Of a stretch of DNA of 25,966 bases, positions 1 to 7,323 are shown one piece after another. Position 1 is the first letter of the stretch, and every line of letters starts with the position of its first letter. Origin of the DNA: CAVPDE01 sp964580575 (GTDB taxonomy: Bacteria > Desulfobacterota > DSM-4660 > Desulfatiglandales > HGW-15); NCBI GenBank assembly GCA_964580575.1, contig CAZOLJ010000063.1, forward strand, positions 1-25,966, written 5' to 3'. The notes beneath the pieces were generated by a model that worked only from the letters and a program-made list of their open reading frames with translations, made no database searches and was not told the DNA's origin. A program made the position numbers and the translations under genes.

Positions 1-55
1 GAGTGCCATCCTCACACGGTGGAAGTCGCAGGTTCAAATCCTGTACCGCCCACCA
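1..55 (+). tRNA. tRNA-Val (anticodon CAC), 5' end missing
   Basis: This is the 3' part of a valine tRNA; the acceptor 5' strand and most of the D arm lie outside the window. The anticodon stem is CCATC (6-10) with GGTGG (18-22). The seven-base loop CTCACAC puts the anticodon CAC at 13-15, which reads the GUG valine codon. The T arm is GCAGG/CCTGT around TTCAAAT (28-44). The 3' acceptor strand ACCGCCC, discriminator A and an encoded CCA end at 55. The visible sequence strongly resembles bacterial tRNA-Val, whose 5' end is usually GGGCGGT and would pair with this acceptor strand. Confidence 0.93.
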
Positions 56-92
56 CGGAAAACGCAACACTGGCAAGTGTTTTGATGATAGG

Positions 93-126
93 ACCCTCTG
101 AAATCATTACTTTTAGAGGGTTTTTC
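93..126 (+). terminator. Rho-independent terminator after tRNA-Val
   Basis: ACCCTCTGAAA (93-103) pairs with TTTTAGAGGGT (111-121) across a seven-base loop, with one G-U pair, and is followed by a short T run. It lies about 40 bases after the tRNA 3' end and would end the tRNA transcript. Confidence 0.8.
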
Positions 127-277
127 ATTTGTAAGTGAAGTGATAAGAACAGCCCCTGCGAATTCTCCGGCGCCCTTTCTCCAAATGAATCCGCGCTTGC
201 ACTGCAGCTTTTCCACCCGGCACAGGAGCGCAGACCAGAAGCCATGGACTTCGAAACCACCGATCACAGAAAGACGA

Positions 278-598
278 TCAGTGAATGATGGACTTGGGCG
301 TCGCCTCCAGGCGCGTCACCACCATCTTCGGCCGAATGAGCATCTTGTCCACTTCAGGTTTGATCCGTTTCAGCCAGGTCTCGCTCTCATACACCTTCTT
401 GTAGAGCTTCTTTCGTTCCTGTTCGCTTTCAAAGCGGCGGATCCACACGTAGAGATCCTTTTCCTCCTGCCCCACAAAGGTCCCCACCACGACCATCCCC
501 TGGGAGATCTGGAAAGGAAGCAGAATCTCTTCCATGTATTTTACCCACTGTTTCATCTTTCCTTTCTTGATCCGATACTGACGCAGTTCAAAAAACAT
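278..598 (-). CDS. NIPSNAP family protein
   Basis: A 106-residue protein recognisable as a NIPSNAP-type dimeric alpha/beta-barrel domain. It opens with the typical FFELRQYRIKKGK beta strand and has the later VVVGTFVGQEEKDLYVWIRR region. The family's role is poorly defined; small bacterial members often sit in catabolic operons and may be small-molecule binding proteins or monooxygenase-like enzymes. The ATG at 598 is preceded by AAAGGAG at good spacing. It is the last gene of the minus-strand cluster, separated from the upstream MBL-fold gene by about 160 bases that hold an inverted repeat. It is cytoplasmic, with no signal peptide. The family call is firm; the reaction is unknown. Confidence 0.8.
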   Translation of the reverse strand: MFFELRQYRIKKGKMKQWVKYMEEILLPFQISQGMVVVGTFVGQEEKDLYVWIRRFESEQERKKLYKKVYESETWLKRIKPEVDKMLIRPKMVVTRLEATPKSIIH

Positions 599-668
599 GT
601 TCTTCTCCTTTCTGAATTCTGTACTATTCTAGTAATCCTATTCCATCATCCTTTGCCGTTCCTGTGCG

Positions 669-761
669 AGCCGGTGCAGGGCGCACGGTGTAGGGTAAAA
701 GGGAAAATTCCAAAGGATAGGGTTTTCCCGTGCTCCGTGTGCCGTGCGCCTTGTACCGGCT
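669..761. repeat. Nested inverted repeat (long hairpin) after the MBL-fold gene
   Basis: The 20-base arm 669-688 (AGCCGGTGCAGGGCGCACGG) is complementary to 742-761 with only two differences, both tolerable as G-U pairs. A second stem inside it is GGGAAAA (701-707) with TTTTCCC (723-729). The hairpin ends at the stop codon of the minus-strand MBL-fold gene. It could act as a transcript-end structure, or be one copy of a dispersed intergenic repeat built on the GCGCACGG motif. Confidence 0.7.
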
Positions 762-1660
762 TAAGTTTCTTCCTGCGCTTTTACAATGAACTTCACCATC
801 TGGCCGATCACCATGGATAGGATCTCCTTGTCGAGAAAATAATCCGGCGACCGCGCCAGGACGAACCGGGTGATCGCTTCGGTGGTTTTGGTGCCATCCC
901 CTGTAAGGCGGTACGTTTTTTCTATCGCAGCTCGCGTGTCCTCTGCGGTTTTTATGGCCTTGGAGAACAGGGTCCTAGCCTCTTCCCCCACAGCCGCTCC
1001 GTAGTGCTCCAGGAGGACAACCTCTACAGGGTACGCCGCCATCCTGTGCAGACTTTGCTGATAGAGATCATAGTTTGAGTTCCCTGCGGCAAAAACGAAA
1101 TCTTTGTAAAACACTCCAGCCGCGTCCGAAGCGAAGAGAGCTTTTTCCTCCGGCACGTAGGCTGCGATGGAACAGGAAGAGTGGCCGGGCACTTCAAGAA
1201 TATCGATCCTCACGTCTCCACAGACCAACCGGTCTCCTTCCCTCAAGATCTGTTCCACCTCGATGCCTCTAAACTCGAATCCGAGCCGGGTCGCCTCTTC
1301 CTCGAGCCCTGCCCGCGCAATGGCCATCTGGTTGAAGGCAGCAATATTCTCCGTCACCCTTGGATCGGAAAGGCGTGACGCACCTTTCGCCGAAGCAACC
1401 ACTTTCATCCAGGGCCACAGCTTCTTCAGATACGGCACCAAGCCGCAGTGATCAAAGTGGGTGTGAAGAACGACGAGCTTCGTGATCTTGTTCACGTCGA
1501 TGGCGAACGTTTCTATCTGAGGAAGGATCCGCGGTGCGAGGTAGGCCATGCCTCCGCCCATCAATACGGATTCCCCACCCCCATTCAGATGGTAAAAGCA
1601 TGACTCCGGCGCGCCCAAGAGAGTGATTCTTCCGCTGATCTTCCCAGGGTCACTGATCAT
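761..1660 (-). CDS. MBL-fold metallo-hydrolase
   Basis: A 299-residue metallo-beta-lactamase-fold protein. The metal motif HTHFDH is at residues 66-71, a further ligand histidine is in EVPGHSSCS, and an aspartate follows in FASDAAG. Together they give the usual two-metal hydrolase site. The substrate cannot be told: glyoxalase II-like thioester hydrolases and lactonases share this pattern. The C-terminal 90 residues are helical, as in MBL proteins with a substrate-gating tail. The ATG at 1660 overlaps the SDR stop codon as ATGA, implying translational coupling; an upstream in-frame TTG at 1666 is less likely. It is cytoplasmic. The neighbours (SDR, RidA, cyclodeaminase) suggest a role in small-molecule catabolism. 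Confidence 0.85.
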   Translation of the reverse strand: MISDPGKISGRITLLGAPESCFYHLNGGGESVLMGGGMAYLAPRILPQIETFAIDVNKITKLVVLHTHFDHCGLVPYLKKLWPWMKVVASAKGASRLSDPRVTENIAAFNQMAIARAGLEEEATRLGFEFRGIEVEQILREGDRLVCGDVRIDILEVPGHSSCSIAAYVPEEKALFASDAAGVFYKDFVFAAGNSNYDLYQQSLHRMAAYPVEVVLLEHYGAAVGEEARTLFSKAIKTAEDTRAAIEKTYRLTGDGTKTTEAITRFVLARSPDYFLDKEILSMVIGQMVKFIVKAQEET

Positions 1661-2514
1661 ATCCAAAGTGCTCCGAGCCCTGTGAGTTCACCCATGAACC
1701 GGTGAAAGTCCTCATCGTCCAGTTGAAAGCGCCTGCCCAGCATCTCCTGACTAAGGAATCCGCCGGAATAGACCATCCTTGGATTTTCAGAAAGAGCTGC
1801 TTCCAGAATCAGGTCCGCAATGAGGCCCGGCCCGGGAACCGTAGCATTCACAAACAGCTTCCTTACACCCGCGCCGGATGTTTGATACAAAAGCTTGTAC
1901 TCGGCGTCTGTCGTGCTCATCAGGTCACCTGTGATGCGAGTCGCCGCATCGTTGAACTCGGTGTCCACAAAGCCTGGCCGAATGGCCACCACCTTGATCC
2001 CGAAAGGAGCGACTTCCAAACGCAGCGCGTCGGTCACCGCCTCGAGGGCATGCTTTGTCGCTGCATACACCCCGCTCATGGGGAAGGCGAACTTCCCCGC
2101 CATAGAACTCATGTTTACGATTCTGCCTTTTCTCAGCTTCCGCATTGCCGGCAGGCACGCCTGCGTCACTTGGATCAAAGAAAACAGGTTCACCTGGAAG
2201 ACCCGCCTGACTGACTCCGGCGGCACGTCCTCCAGAGCGCCGCGGATGCTGTACCCTGCATTGTTGATCAGGACCGATACAGGGTTCGACAACCTTGAGA
2301 GATATTCGCAGAAAGCCTTGACCTCCTCCGGGCTGGAAAGATCCACGCACTTCGGAGTGATGTTCTTGTATTGAGACGCGAGTTCCTCCAGGCGCTCCAG
2401 TCGCCTTGCCGCAATGATCACGCGGAATCCTTTTTGAGCCAGCCGCCTTGCCGTTTCCCGGCCCATACCACTGCTCGCTCCCGTGACCACCGCCAGCTCT
2501 TTTCTTTCCTCCAT
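1657..2514 (-). CDS. Short-chain dehydrogenase/reductase (SDR)
   Basis: A 285-residue classical SDR. The Rossmann nucleotide motif TGASSGMG is at residues 11-18, NNAG is at about 84-87, and the catalytic S137, Y150 and K154 are in the SGVYAATK context. It would oxidise or reduce an alcohol/ketone with NAD(P)(H); the basic residues AARR after the second strand hint at NADPH. The reading frame stays open upstream to 2754, but that part has no SDR character. The ATG at 2514 has GGAGG about eight bases before it and is the right start. The stop overlaps the MBL-fold gene start by four bases. The substrate is unknown. Confidence 0.87.
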   Translation of the reverse strand: MEERKELAVVTGASSGMGRETARRLAQKGFRVIIAARRLERLEELASQYKNITPKCVDLSSPEEVKAFCEYLSRLSNPVSVLINNAGYSIRGALEDVPPESVRRVFQVNLFSLIQVTQACLPAMRKLRKGRIVNMSSMAGKFAFPMSGVYAATKHALEAVTDALRLEVAPFGIKVVAIRPGFVDTEFNDAATRITGDLMSTTDAEYKLLYQTSGAGVRKLFVNATVPGPGLIADLILEAALSENPRMVYSGGFLSQEMLGRRFQLDDEDFHRFMGELTGLGALWI

Positions 2515-2566
2515 ACGAACCACCTCCATCCCCGATTGAACGTTATCTAGCACAAATACCCCCCCC

Positions 2567-2949
2567 ATGGGAAGTCGACCCTTCGACAATCCCGTGCTTA
2601 AGCAAAAAGGCACGCGAAGGGATGACCCTGAGCCGTTCCAACTGGAGCGCATCCTGTTTCGAAAGGGACTCCCGGCGGAGGAGTTGATCGGTTTTCTGCA
2701 GCTTCTGGTCCCGCTTCTCCAGGAGCCCAAGGATGGGGAGATGGTGCTCGCCAAGAACCAAGACAGGCTTCCCCACTCAGCAGAGGCCCGGGGAACTCAA
2801 TCTTGGTAGCATGATCGCCTTGATCGCGGACACCTATGACAACCTACGCAGAGGCAGGCCCGAACAAAAAGCCCTGTCCATGACAGAAACGCTGAATACC
2901 ATGAATCAAGGGGCGGGCAAGGACTTTCACCCCCTCCTTATTTCATCGC
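2567..2949 (+). pseudogene. Eroded HD-GYP domain protein remnant
   Basis: Two pieces of one protein family lie in different plus-strand frames. The first, about 2567-2710, encodes FQLERILFRKGLPAEELIGF, which resembles the region ahead of the HD domain in some bacterial HD-GYP proteins. The second, about 2805-2949, encodes IALIADTYDNL, then RGRP and MNQGAGKDFHPLL, which matches the end of the HD-GYP cyclic-di-GMP phosphodiesterase domain (consensus near IADxYDAL...RPY...GxxFDPxL). The central part with the metal-binding HD and GYP motifs is absent, and the frames do not join, so no active product is expected. It fills most of the 439-base gap between the SDR and RidA genes. The assignment rests on the second fragment; the first is weaker. 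Confidence 0.55.
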
Positions 2950-2953
2950 CTCT

Positions 2954-3334
2954 TCAGGACAGAAGCGCGATCATCTCGATCTCCACCATCGCTCCCAGCG
3001 GGAGCGCACCCACCTGGAACGTGCTGCGCGCCGGAGGCTCAGAGGGGAAATACTCTGCATAGACCTGGTTGAAGTCGGAAAAATGCTTGATGTCTTGAAG
3101 GAAGACGGTGCTTTTCACCACGTTGGAGAAATCCGTGCGCGCCGCCGTCAGGATGGCTTTGAGATTTTCCAGGACCTGCCGGGTCTGGTCCCGGATCCCG
3201 CCTTCCACCAGTTTTCCCGTCGCCGGGTCAATGGCCACCTGCCCTGCGGTGAACAAAAGATTCCCGGTGCTGATGGCCTGACTGTAAGGTCCCACCGCCT
3301 TCGGCGCCTTATCCGTATGAATCACTTTTTTCAT
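2954..3334 (-). CDS. RidA family enamine/imine deaminase
   Basis: A 126-residue YjgF/YER057c/UK114 protein. It has the family opening KAPKAVGPYSQAI, the GQVAIDP strand, the QVLENLKAIL helix, and the C-terminal ARSTFQVGALPLGAMVEIE with the arginine that binds the substrate carboxylate. RidA proteins are cytoplasmic trimers that hydrolyse reactive enamine/imine intermediates made by PLP and amino-acid-oxidising enzymes. The ATG at 3334 has AAGGAG eight bases upstream; another in-frame start at 3349 overlaps that site and is less likely. It sits near an ornithine cyclodeaminase-like gene, whose reaction goes through an imine, so the pairing makes sense. Confidence 0.92.
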   Translation of the reverse strand: MKKVIHTDKAPKAVGPYSQAISTGNLLFTAGQVAIDPATGKLVEGGIRDQTRQVLENLKAILTAARTDFSNVVKSTVFLQDIKHFSDFNQVYAEYFPSEPPARSTFQVGALPLGAMVEIEMIALLS

Positions 3335-3385
3335 CACACACTCCTTCACAGAATTGATCCCCTATCCAATGCAGAAGGTTTTTTC

Positions 3386-3564
3386 ACCACCGAGGCACAG
3401 ACCGCGGAGAGGATTTATCGCCTATCGGGAGATACCGATAGACGATAATAGCCTTCTCTGGATCTCTTATTTGAACAGTGATCGTTTCATTATTCCGAAC
3501 AGAACATTATTGTTTTTCGGTACCTCCTGAAAAACAAAAACTTTTCTCGGTGTCCTCCGTGGTG
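3386..3564. repeat. Imperfect inverted repeat with an internal hairpin
   Basis: CACCACCGAGGCACA at 3386-3400 is an inverted, imperfect copy of TGTCCTCCGTGGTG at 3551-3564. Between them CTATCGG (3422-3428) pairs perfectly with CCGATAG (3435-3441) over a six-base loop. The CACCRCGGAGGACAC-like arms are of a kind often dispersed in deltaproteobacterial intergenic DNA (recalled, not checked). It occupies the 237-base space between the OCD-like and RidA genes, and I see no gene there. Confidence 0.55.
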
Positions 3565-3571
3565 AGTGCCT

Positions 3572-4549
3572 TCACAGAGGCAGCTTTCTCCCGATTCCTT
3601 TTTCGAGTGCACGCCGGTAAAGAACCGGCGCCACGGCCATGTCATCGATCGCCAGCCCGAGGTTCGCCGTCATGGTGCGCTCCTCCGCCCTTTGCCGGCC
3701 GGCTTTCTTGCCTGCCACCAGTTCTCCGAGATCCGCATGGATCGGCGGAATGTCCTGGAAGTACCCGACCTGCCGGTAATGGAGCAGTTGCTCCGTGTCA
3801 TCGGTGCAGAACTTGGAAGCCTGCTTCATCGCCTCAGGGTGCCAGTAGGAGTCAAAATCCACAAGAGAGGCAAAGGCCCCCTCCCCTAACCACCCCGGAT
3901 GGATGGTTTGATGAGGCTTCTTCAGAATCGGCCCTGCAGTGACAACGATGTCGCACCCGCTCACCGCGTCTCGTGGCTTCTGCACCGTCACCACCTCGAC
4001 ACCGAACCGGAATCCCATCTCCTTTGCGTAGCGCCGGGCGATTCCCGAATCCACATCGTAAGCCAAGACTTTCTTCACAGGAAACAGAACTCTCAGGGCC
4101 TCCAGATGGGTCCTCCCCTGCACGCCGCAGCCCAGGATCCCCACCACGGAAGATTCCGGGCGCGCCAGATATCGTGCGGAAAGAGCCGTTGCTGCGCCGG
4201 TGCGCATGGCCGTAATCCAGACGCAATCCATGACCGCCAGGGGCAGGCCCGTCTCCACGTCGTTCAGAATCAGCAACCCGGTAATATAGGGCAGGTCTCG
4301 CTTGGAGTTCTCTATGAATCCGCCCACCCACTTGATCCCTGCCGACTTCAAGGCCGGGATGTAAGCGGGCATGGCATGGATGAAATTGTCTCCCCCTCCC
4401 GGATGGATGCCCGGCTTTGGGGGCATCTCCGTCCTGCCTTCCCCCTTCTCGCGGAAAGCCGTTTCCAGAGCTCTGAGGATTTCGGACATGGGCAGGTTCA
4501 CGGATGCCACTTCCGCCTGGGACAGATAGAGAATTTCCAGCTTTTCCAT
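3572..4549 (-). CDS. Ornithine cyclodeaminase / mu-crystallin family protein
   Basis: A 325-residue protein of the OCD/mu-crystallin family: NAD(P)-binding Rossmann domain with GILGCGVQGRTHLEAL at about residues 136-151, the upstream signature KWVGGFIENSK, and DCVWITAMRTGAATAL around 108-123. Members deaminate and cyclise ornithine, oxidise alanine, or reduce cyclic ketimines. The exact substrate cannot be fixed from motifs. It starts with an ATG preceded by GGGAGG and begins ten bases after the LUD gene stop, so they are co-transcribed. The nearby RidA gene fits an imine-producing enzyme. It is cytoplasmic and full length for the family. Confidence 0.88.
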   Translation of the reverse strand: MEKLEILYLSQAEVASVNLPMSEILRALETAFREKGEGRTEMPPKPGIHPGGGDNFIHAMPAYIPALKSAGIKWVGGFIENSKRDLPYITGLLILNDVETGLPLAVMDCVWITAMRTGAATALSARYLARPESSVVGILGCGVQGRTHLEALRVLFPVKKVLAYDVDSGIARRYAKEMGFRFGVEVVTVQKPRDAVSGCDIVVTAGPILKKPHQTIHPGWLGEGAFASLVDFDSYWHPEAMKQASKFCTDDTEQLLHYRQVGYFQDIPPIHADLGELVAGKKAGRQRAEERTMTANLGLAIDDMAVAPVLYRRALEKGIGRKLPL

Positions 4550-4559
4550 GCCGCCTCCC

Positions 4560-5213
4560 TCAGAGCCCCAAGTCCTGGTTGATCAGGACCACCTTGATTC
4601 TTCCCTTGGGAAAGGACTTCTCCGTGATGGTCCACACGTTGCAAATGCGATCGGGGCTCTTGCAGTCTTCGCAATAGGAGGTTTTGACACAAGGGGTTTT
4701 CTTGTCGAGTCTCATCGCGTTCACCGGGGCGGCGTAGTTCTTGACCCGGTACATGGCGTCATCCAGTTCGGAAACGATCTTGTTCCGGCCCACGAGAATC
4801 ACCACGTGCTTGGGACCGAAATTGATCGAACAAGCCCTGTTCCCGATCATATCGAGGTTGACCAGGATGCCGCTTTCGGTCAGGGCATTGGTCCCGGTGA
4901 TGAAGAGATCGGCGAGAACAGACCTCCTGCGGATTTCCATGTTTTCTTCAGGGGGCTTGCTTCGATCAAAGGTGTCAAGAATCTCCAGCCCCGGCATCTT
5001 TTTGATTTCCTCGTAAAGCCCTGTAGCAAGAAAGGTCATGGAGCCCCCCCAGGAAACGCTTTTCGCTCCAGTGGCCGGAAGGATCTGCTCCTTGACTATT
5101 TTCCTTGCCTCTCCCACGTCCTTAGCCAGGAAGACTTCAAAATGGTTGGCCTCAAGGGCTTCTTTCACCTCCTTGAGACGGATTTGCCAGTAGTGTTCAA
5201 TCGGTTTGTCCAT
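4560..5213 (-). CDS. LUD domain (DUF162) lactate-utilisation-type protein
   Basis: A 217-residue protein of the LUD/DUF162 family. Motifs are SVSWGGSMTF, ADLFITGTNALTESG and GNRACSINFGPKHVVILVGRNKI. A cysteine-rich stretch, CVKTSYCEDCKSPDRIC, follows at about residues 172-188. LutC/LldG-type LUD proteins take part in L-lactate oxidation with Fe-S partners, but many stand-alone copies in anaerobes have unknown roles. No LutA or LutB gene is visible here. The ATG at 5213 follows GGGAGG closely; the GTG at 5225 lies in that ribosome-binding region and is rejected. It belongs to a tight operon with the OCD-like gene downstream and the response regulator 28 bases upstream. Confidence 0.85.
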   Translation of the reverse strand: MDKPIEHYWQIRLKEVKEALEANHFEVFLAKDVGEARKIVKEQILPATGAKSVSWGGSMTFLATGLYEEIKKMPGLEILDTFDRSKPPEENMEIRRRSVLADLFITGTNALTESGILVNLDMIGNRACSINFGPKHVVILVGRNKIVSELDDAMYRVKNYAAPVNAMRLDKKTPCVKTSYCEDCKSPDRICNVWTITEKSFPKGRIKVVLINQDLGL

Positions 5214-5241
5214 AACCCCTCCCACCTCCCTGTGGATTCTC

Positions 5242-5754
5242 TTATCTCTTCGATGAAACCCCCTCGCTTTTCATCAACTCCTCTTCAAATTCCTTGAAGA
5301 ACCTGTCCTTTTCCTTCCAATCCGGTCCGAAGCGCTTGTTGAAGAGTTCTCCCACTTTGTCGAAAACCTTCTGCCACGCCGGCTTGCCGCCTTCAAGCAC
5401 CACGTCTTCGAGGTGCTCGACCAGATCACCCATTCTCTCTTTCGGCAGGAAGGACACAGCCCCAAGGCGAATGGATTTCTTGAGCGATTCCGGCGTCAAG
5501 GCGTGTGCTGTGAGCATCACCGCAGGGAACCCCCTTTTGACAGCCACCTTCAACAGTTCGAAACCGTTCACTCCCATGATGTCGAGCACCACGATGTCAT
5601 AGGTGTAGCTCAGAAGATGCTGAAGCCCTGTCTCGTAGTCGGCCGCCTTGTGCACCGTGCACATCTCCAACATATCGGCGACCGAATCGAGGACGTCCCT
5701 TTCGTCATCCACCACCAGCACCAATCTGTCGTGCAACAAACTGCCCGGCTTCAT
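5242..5754 (-). CDS. Single-domain response regulator (receiver only)
   Basis: A 170-residue CheY-like receiver: acidic pair D16/D17 in VVDDE, phospho-acceptor D58 in VVLDIMG, conserved T82 in LTAHA and K105 in FLPKE. Residues 120-170 form a charged helical tail with no DNA-binding or enzymatic domain, so output is probably by protein contact. It has a strong ribosome-binding site (GAGGAGGGAAGGAG). It sits inside a metabolic operon with no adjacent kinase. The nearest kinase in the window is the orphan at 10884-13376; pairing is possible but unsupported. The receiver is intact and should be phosphorylatable. Confidence 0.9.
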   Translation of the reverse strand: MKPGSLLHDRLVLVVDDERDVLDSVADMLEMCTVHKAADYETGLQHLLSYTYDIVVLDIMGVNGFELLKVAVKRGFPAVMLTAHALTPESLKKSIRLGAVSFLPKERMGDLVEHLEDVVLEGGKPAWQKVFDKVGELFNKRFGPDWKEKDRFFKEFEEELMKSEGVSSKR

Positions 5755-5839
5755 GCTCCTTCCCTCCTCTTTCGCGGCGAGAGTGCGCTTACGTCTTCTC
5801 TATACCAGTAATCCGGATTGATGCAAAGAAAACAGAGGT

Positions 5840-7306
5840 TCATTCGCTTGCAGTCCCCTCTGCCTCCTCTGTAATGCCGCAAAGCCTCTTCGCATTCTTC
5901 TGCTTTGCCCTCATGTCGACCAGACGGGAAATCATAATCCGTTGCGCCTGAGGGGATCCGGCCCCATGCATGGATTCGGTGAGATATCCTACCGCAGCCG
6001 TGCCCAGCGTCAAGTTCTCGATCAGCCTGAGAATTCTCATGCGGTGTTCCGTGGGCACGCCGCTCCGTGCTTTGAACCACTTCTCCAGCCATTTTCCCAC
6101 GGCAGGCGATTTCAGATCCTCCTCCGAGGGCAAGGTCACCATGAGACCTCCTGCAATATCCTGTGCAAGGCGGGCGATCTCGTAGGGAAACCGCGTGACA
6201 TTCTGCTTGTGGACATTGGCCAGAAGCGGATCCACATAATAGGTGCCGCTCGACTTTCTCGCTCCCTCGGCAGCACAGGCGATACACCCGCAATAGAGCG
6301 ACTCGTTCAGGTGGTTCATTTCGATGATCTTGTCCTTCACGTGCGACGCCTGGTCCACGCCGTTGTACTCGGCAACGGTTTGCACGGCCCCGATGAGCAC
6401 ATCGCCCACGCCTACCTTGCAGGCATAACTCTGGCGATGGTAGGAGGCAAAGAACTCGACCAGGGCGCCGGTAAAGTCGTGCTCCCTGAACATGAAGATC
6501 CTTTCCCAAGGCACGAAAACGTCGTCGAAAACAATCAGGGCTTCGTGCCCGCCGAAGCGGATGTTCCCGCGGTCCAGTTGTCCCTTTTCAAGCTTTCGGG
6601 TATCGCATGACTGCCGACCCATGACATAAGTGATGCCGAGGGCATCGCTCGGCACGGCAAAGGAGATCGCGTAGTCCCTGTCCTCCTCCCGCATCGACAG
6701 GGTGGGCATCACGATGACCTCATGGGAGTTTACCGCGCCGGTCTGATGGACCTTGGCGCCGCGCACTACGATTCCGTCGTCCCGCTCTTCGACGACCCTG
6801 AGGTACATGTCCGGGTCCTCCTGCCGGTGGGGCGGGAGGGAGCGGTCTCCCTTAGGATCTGTCATGGCTCCGTCGCACACCAGGTCGTTTTCCTGCACAT
6901 AGGCAAGATACTTCAGGAAGCGCTTGTTGTACTCGGTTCCATATTTCGCATCGATATCGTAGGTCGTTATGGAAAGGGCGTTGAGAGCGTCCACGCCGAC
7001 GCACCGTTGGAAGCAGCAGCCTGTGAGGGACCCCATGAGCCTGCCCATCTTGCTCTTCTGGACCAAGTCTTCCACGCTCTGGTGAACATGGGTGAAGCGG
7101 TTGATTCTCTTCCCAGTGAGATGCGACCTCGCGGTCATGAGGTCCTCGAACTTGGGGCTCTGAGCCATCCCGTAGGTCAAGGCCACCGCATTGAGGGATG
7201 GCCGGATGATCGGGTCCTCTACGACATTTTCAATCCGCTTGCCGAACAGGTAAACGACCCGATTGAGCTTCCGCAGGCTTTCTATATATTCTTGCGGTGT
7301 TTTCAT
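5840..7306 (-). CDS. 4-hydroxybutyryl-CoA dehydratase-like (AbfD/HpaB family) flavoprotein
   Basis: A 488-residue member of the 4-hydroxyphenylacetate 3-hydroxylase family. It belongs to the 4-hydroxybutyryl-CoA dehydratase/vinylacetyl-CoA isomerase branch, whose characterised enzyme binds FAD and a [4Fe-4S] cluster through Cys99, Cys103, His292 and Cys299 (about 490 residues). Equivalents here are C98 and C102 in GCCFQRCVGVDALNAL, and H290 and C296 in YHRQSYACKVGVGD. The H-to-C spacing is one residue shorter than I recall. The enzyme radically dehydrates 4-hydroxybutyryl-CoA to crotonyl-CoA; paralogues in anaerobes may use other acyl-CoAs. The ATG at 7306 has AAGGAG seven bases upstream, and the longer start at 7351 is unlikely. 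It is followed by the response regulator and preceded by the molybdoenzyme, 17 bases away. Confidence 0.8.
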   Translation of the reverse strand: MKTPQEYIESLRKLNRVVYLFGKRIENVVEDPIIRPSLNAVALTYGMAQSPKFEDLMTARSHLTGKRINRFTHVHQSVEDLVQKSKMGRLMGSLTGCCFQRCVGVDALNALSITTYDIDAKYGTEYNKRFLKYLAYVQENDLVCDGAMTDPKGDRSLPPHRQEDPDMYLRVVEERDDGIVVRGAKVHQTGAVNSHEVIVMPTLSMREEDRDYAISFAVPSDALGITYVMGRQSCDTRKLEKGQLDRGNIRFGGHEALIVFDDVFVPWERIFMFREHDFTGALVEFFASYHRQSYACKVGVGDVLIGAVQTVAEYNGVDQASHVKDKIIEMNHLNESLYCGCIACAAEGARKSSGTYYVDPLLANVHKQNVTRFPYEIARLAQDIAGGLMVTLPSEEDLKSPAVGKWLEKWFKARSGVPTEHRMRILRLIENLTLGTAAVGYLTESMHGAGSPQAQRIMISRLVDMRAKQKNAKRLCGITEEAEGTASE

Positions 7307-7323
7307 CGCCACTCCTTTTACTA

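Noticed and set aside
140..820. A 226-residue plus-strand frame over the NIPSNAP gene
   Set aside because: It lies antisense to NIPSNAP and the downstream inverted repeat; composition is His/Pro/Leu rich and unlike a real protein.
2530..2754. N-terminal extension of the SDR protein
   Set aside because: It has no SDR features, runs antisense to the HD-GYP relic, and the ATG at 2514 has a strong ribosome-binding site.
5751..6509. A 252-residue minus-strand frame overlapping the AbfD-like gene
   Set aside because: It is a GC-driven shadow frame of the AbfD-like gene, rich in Arg/Gly/Cys with no family resemblance.
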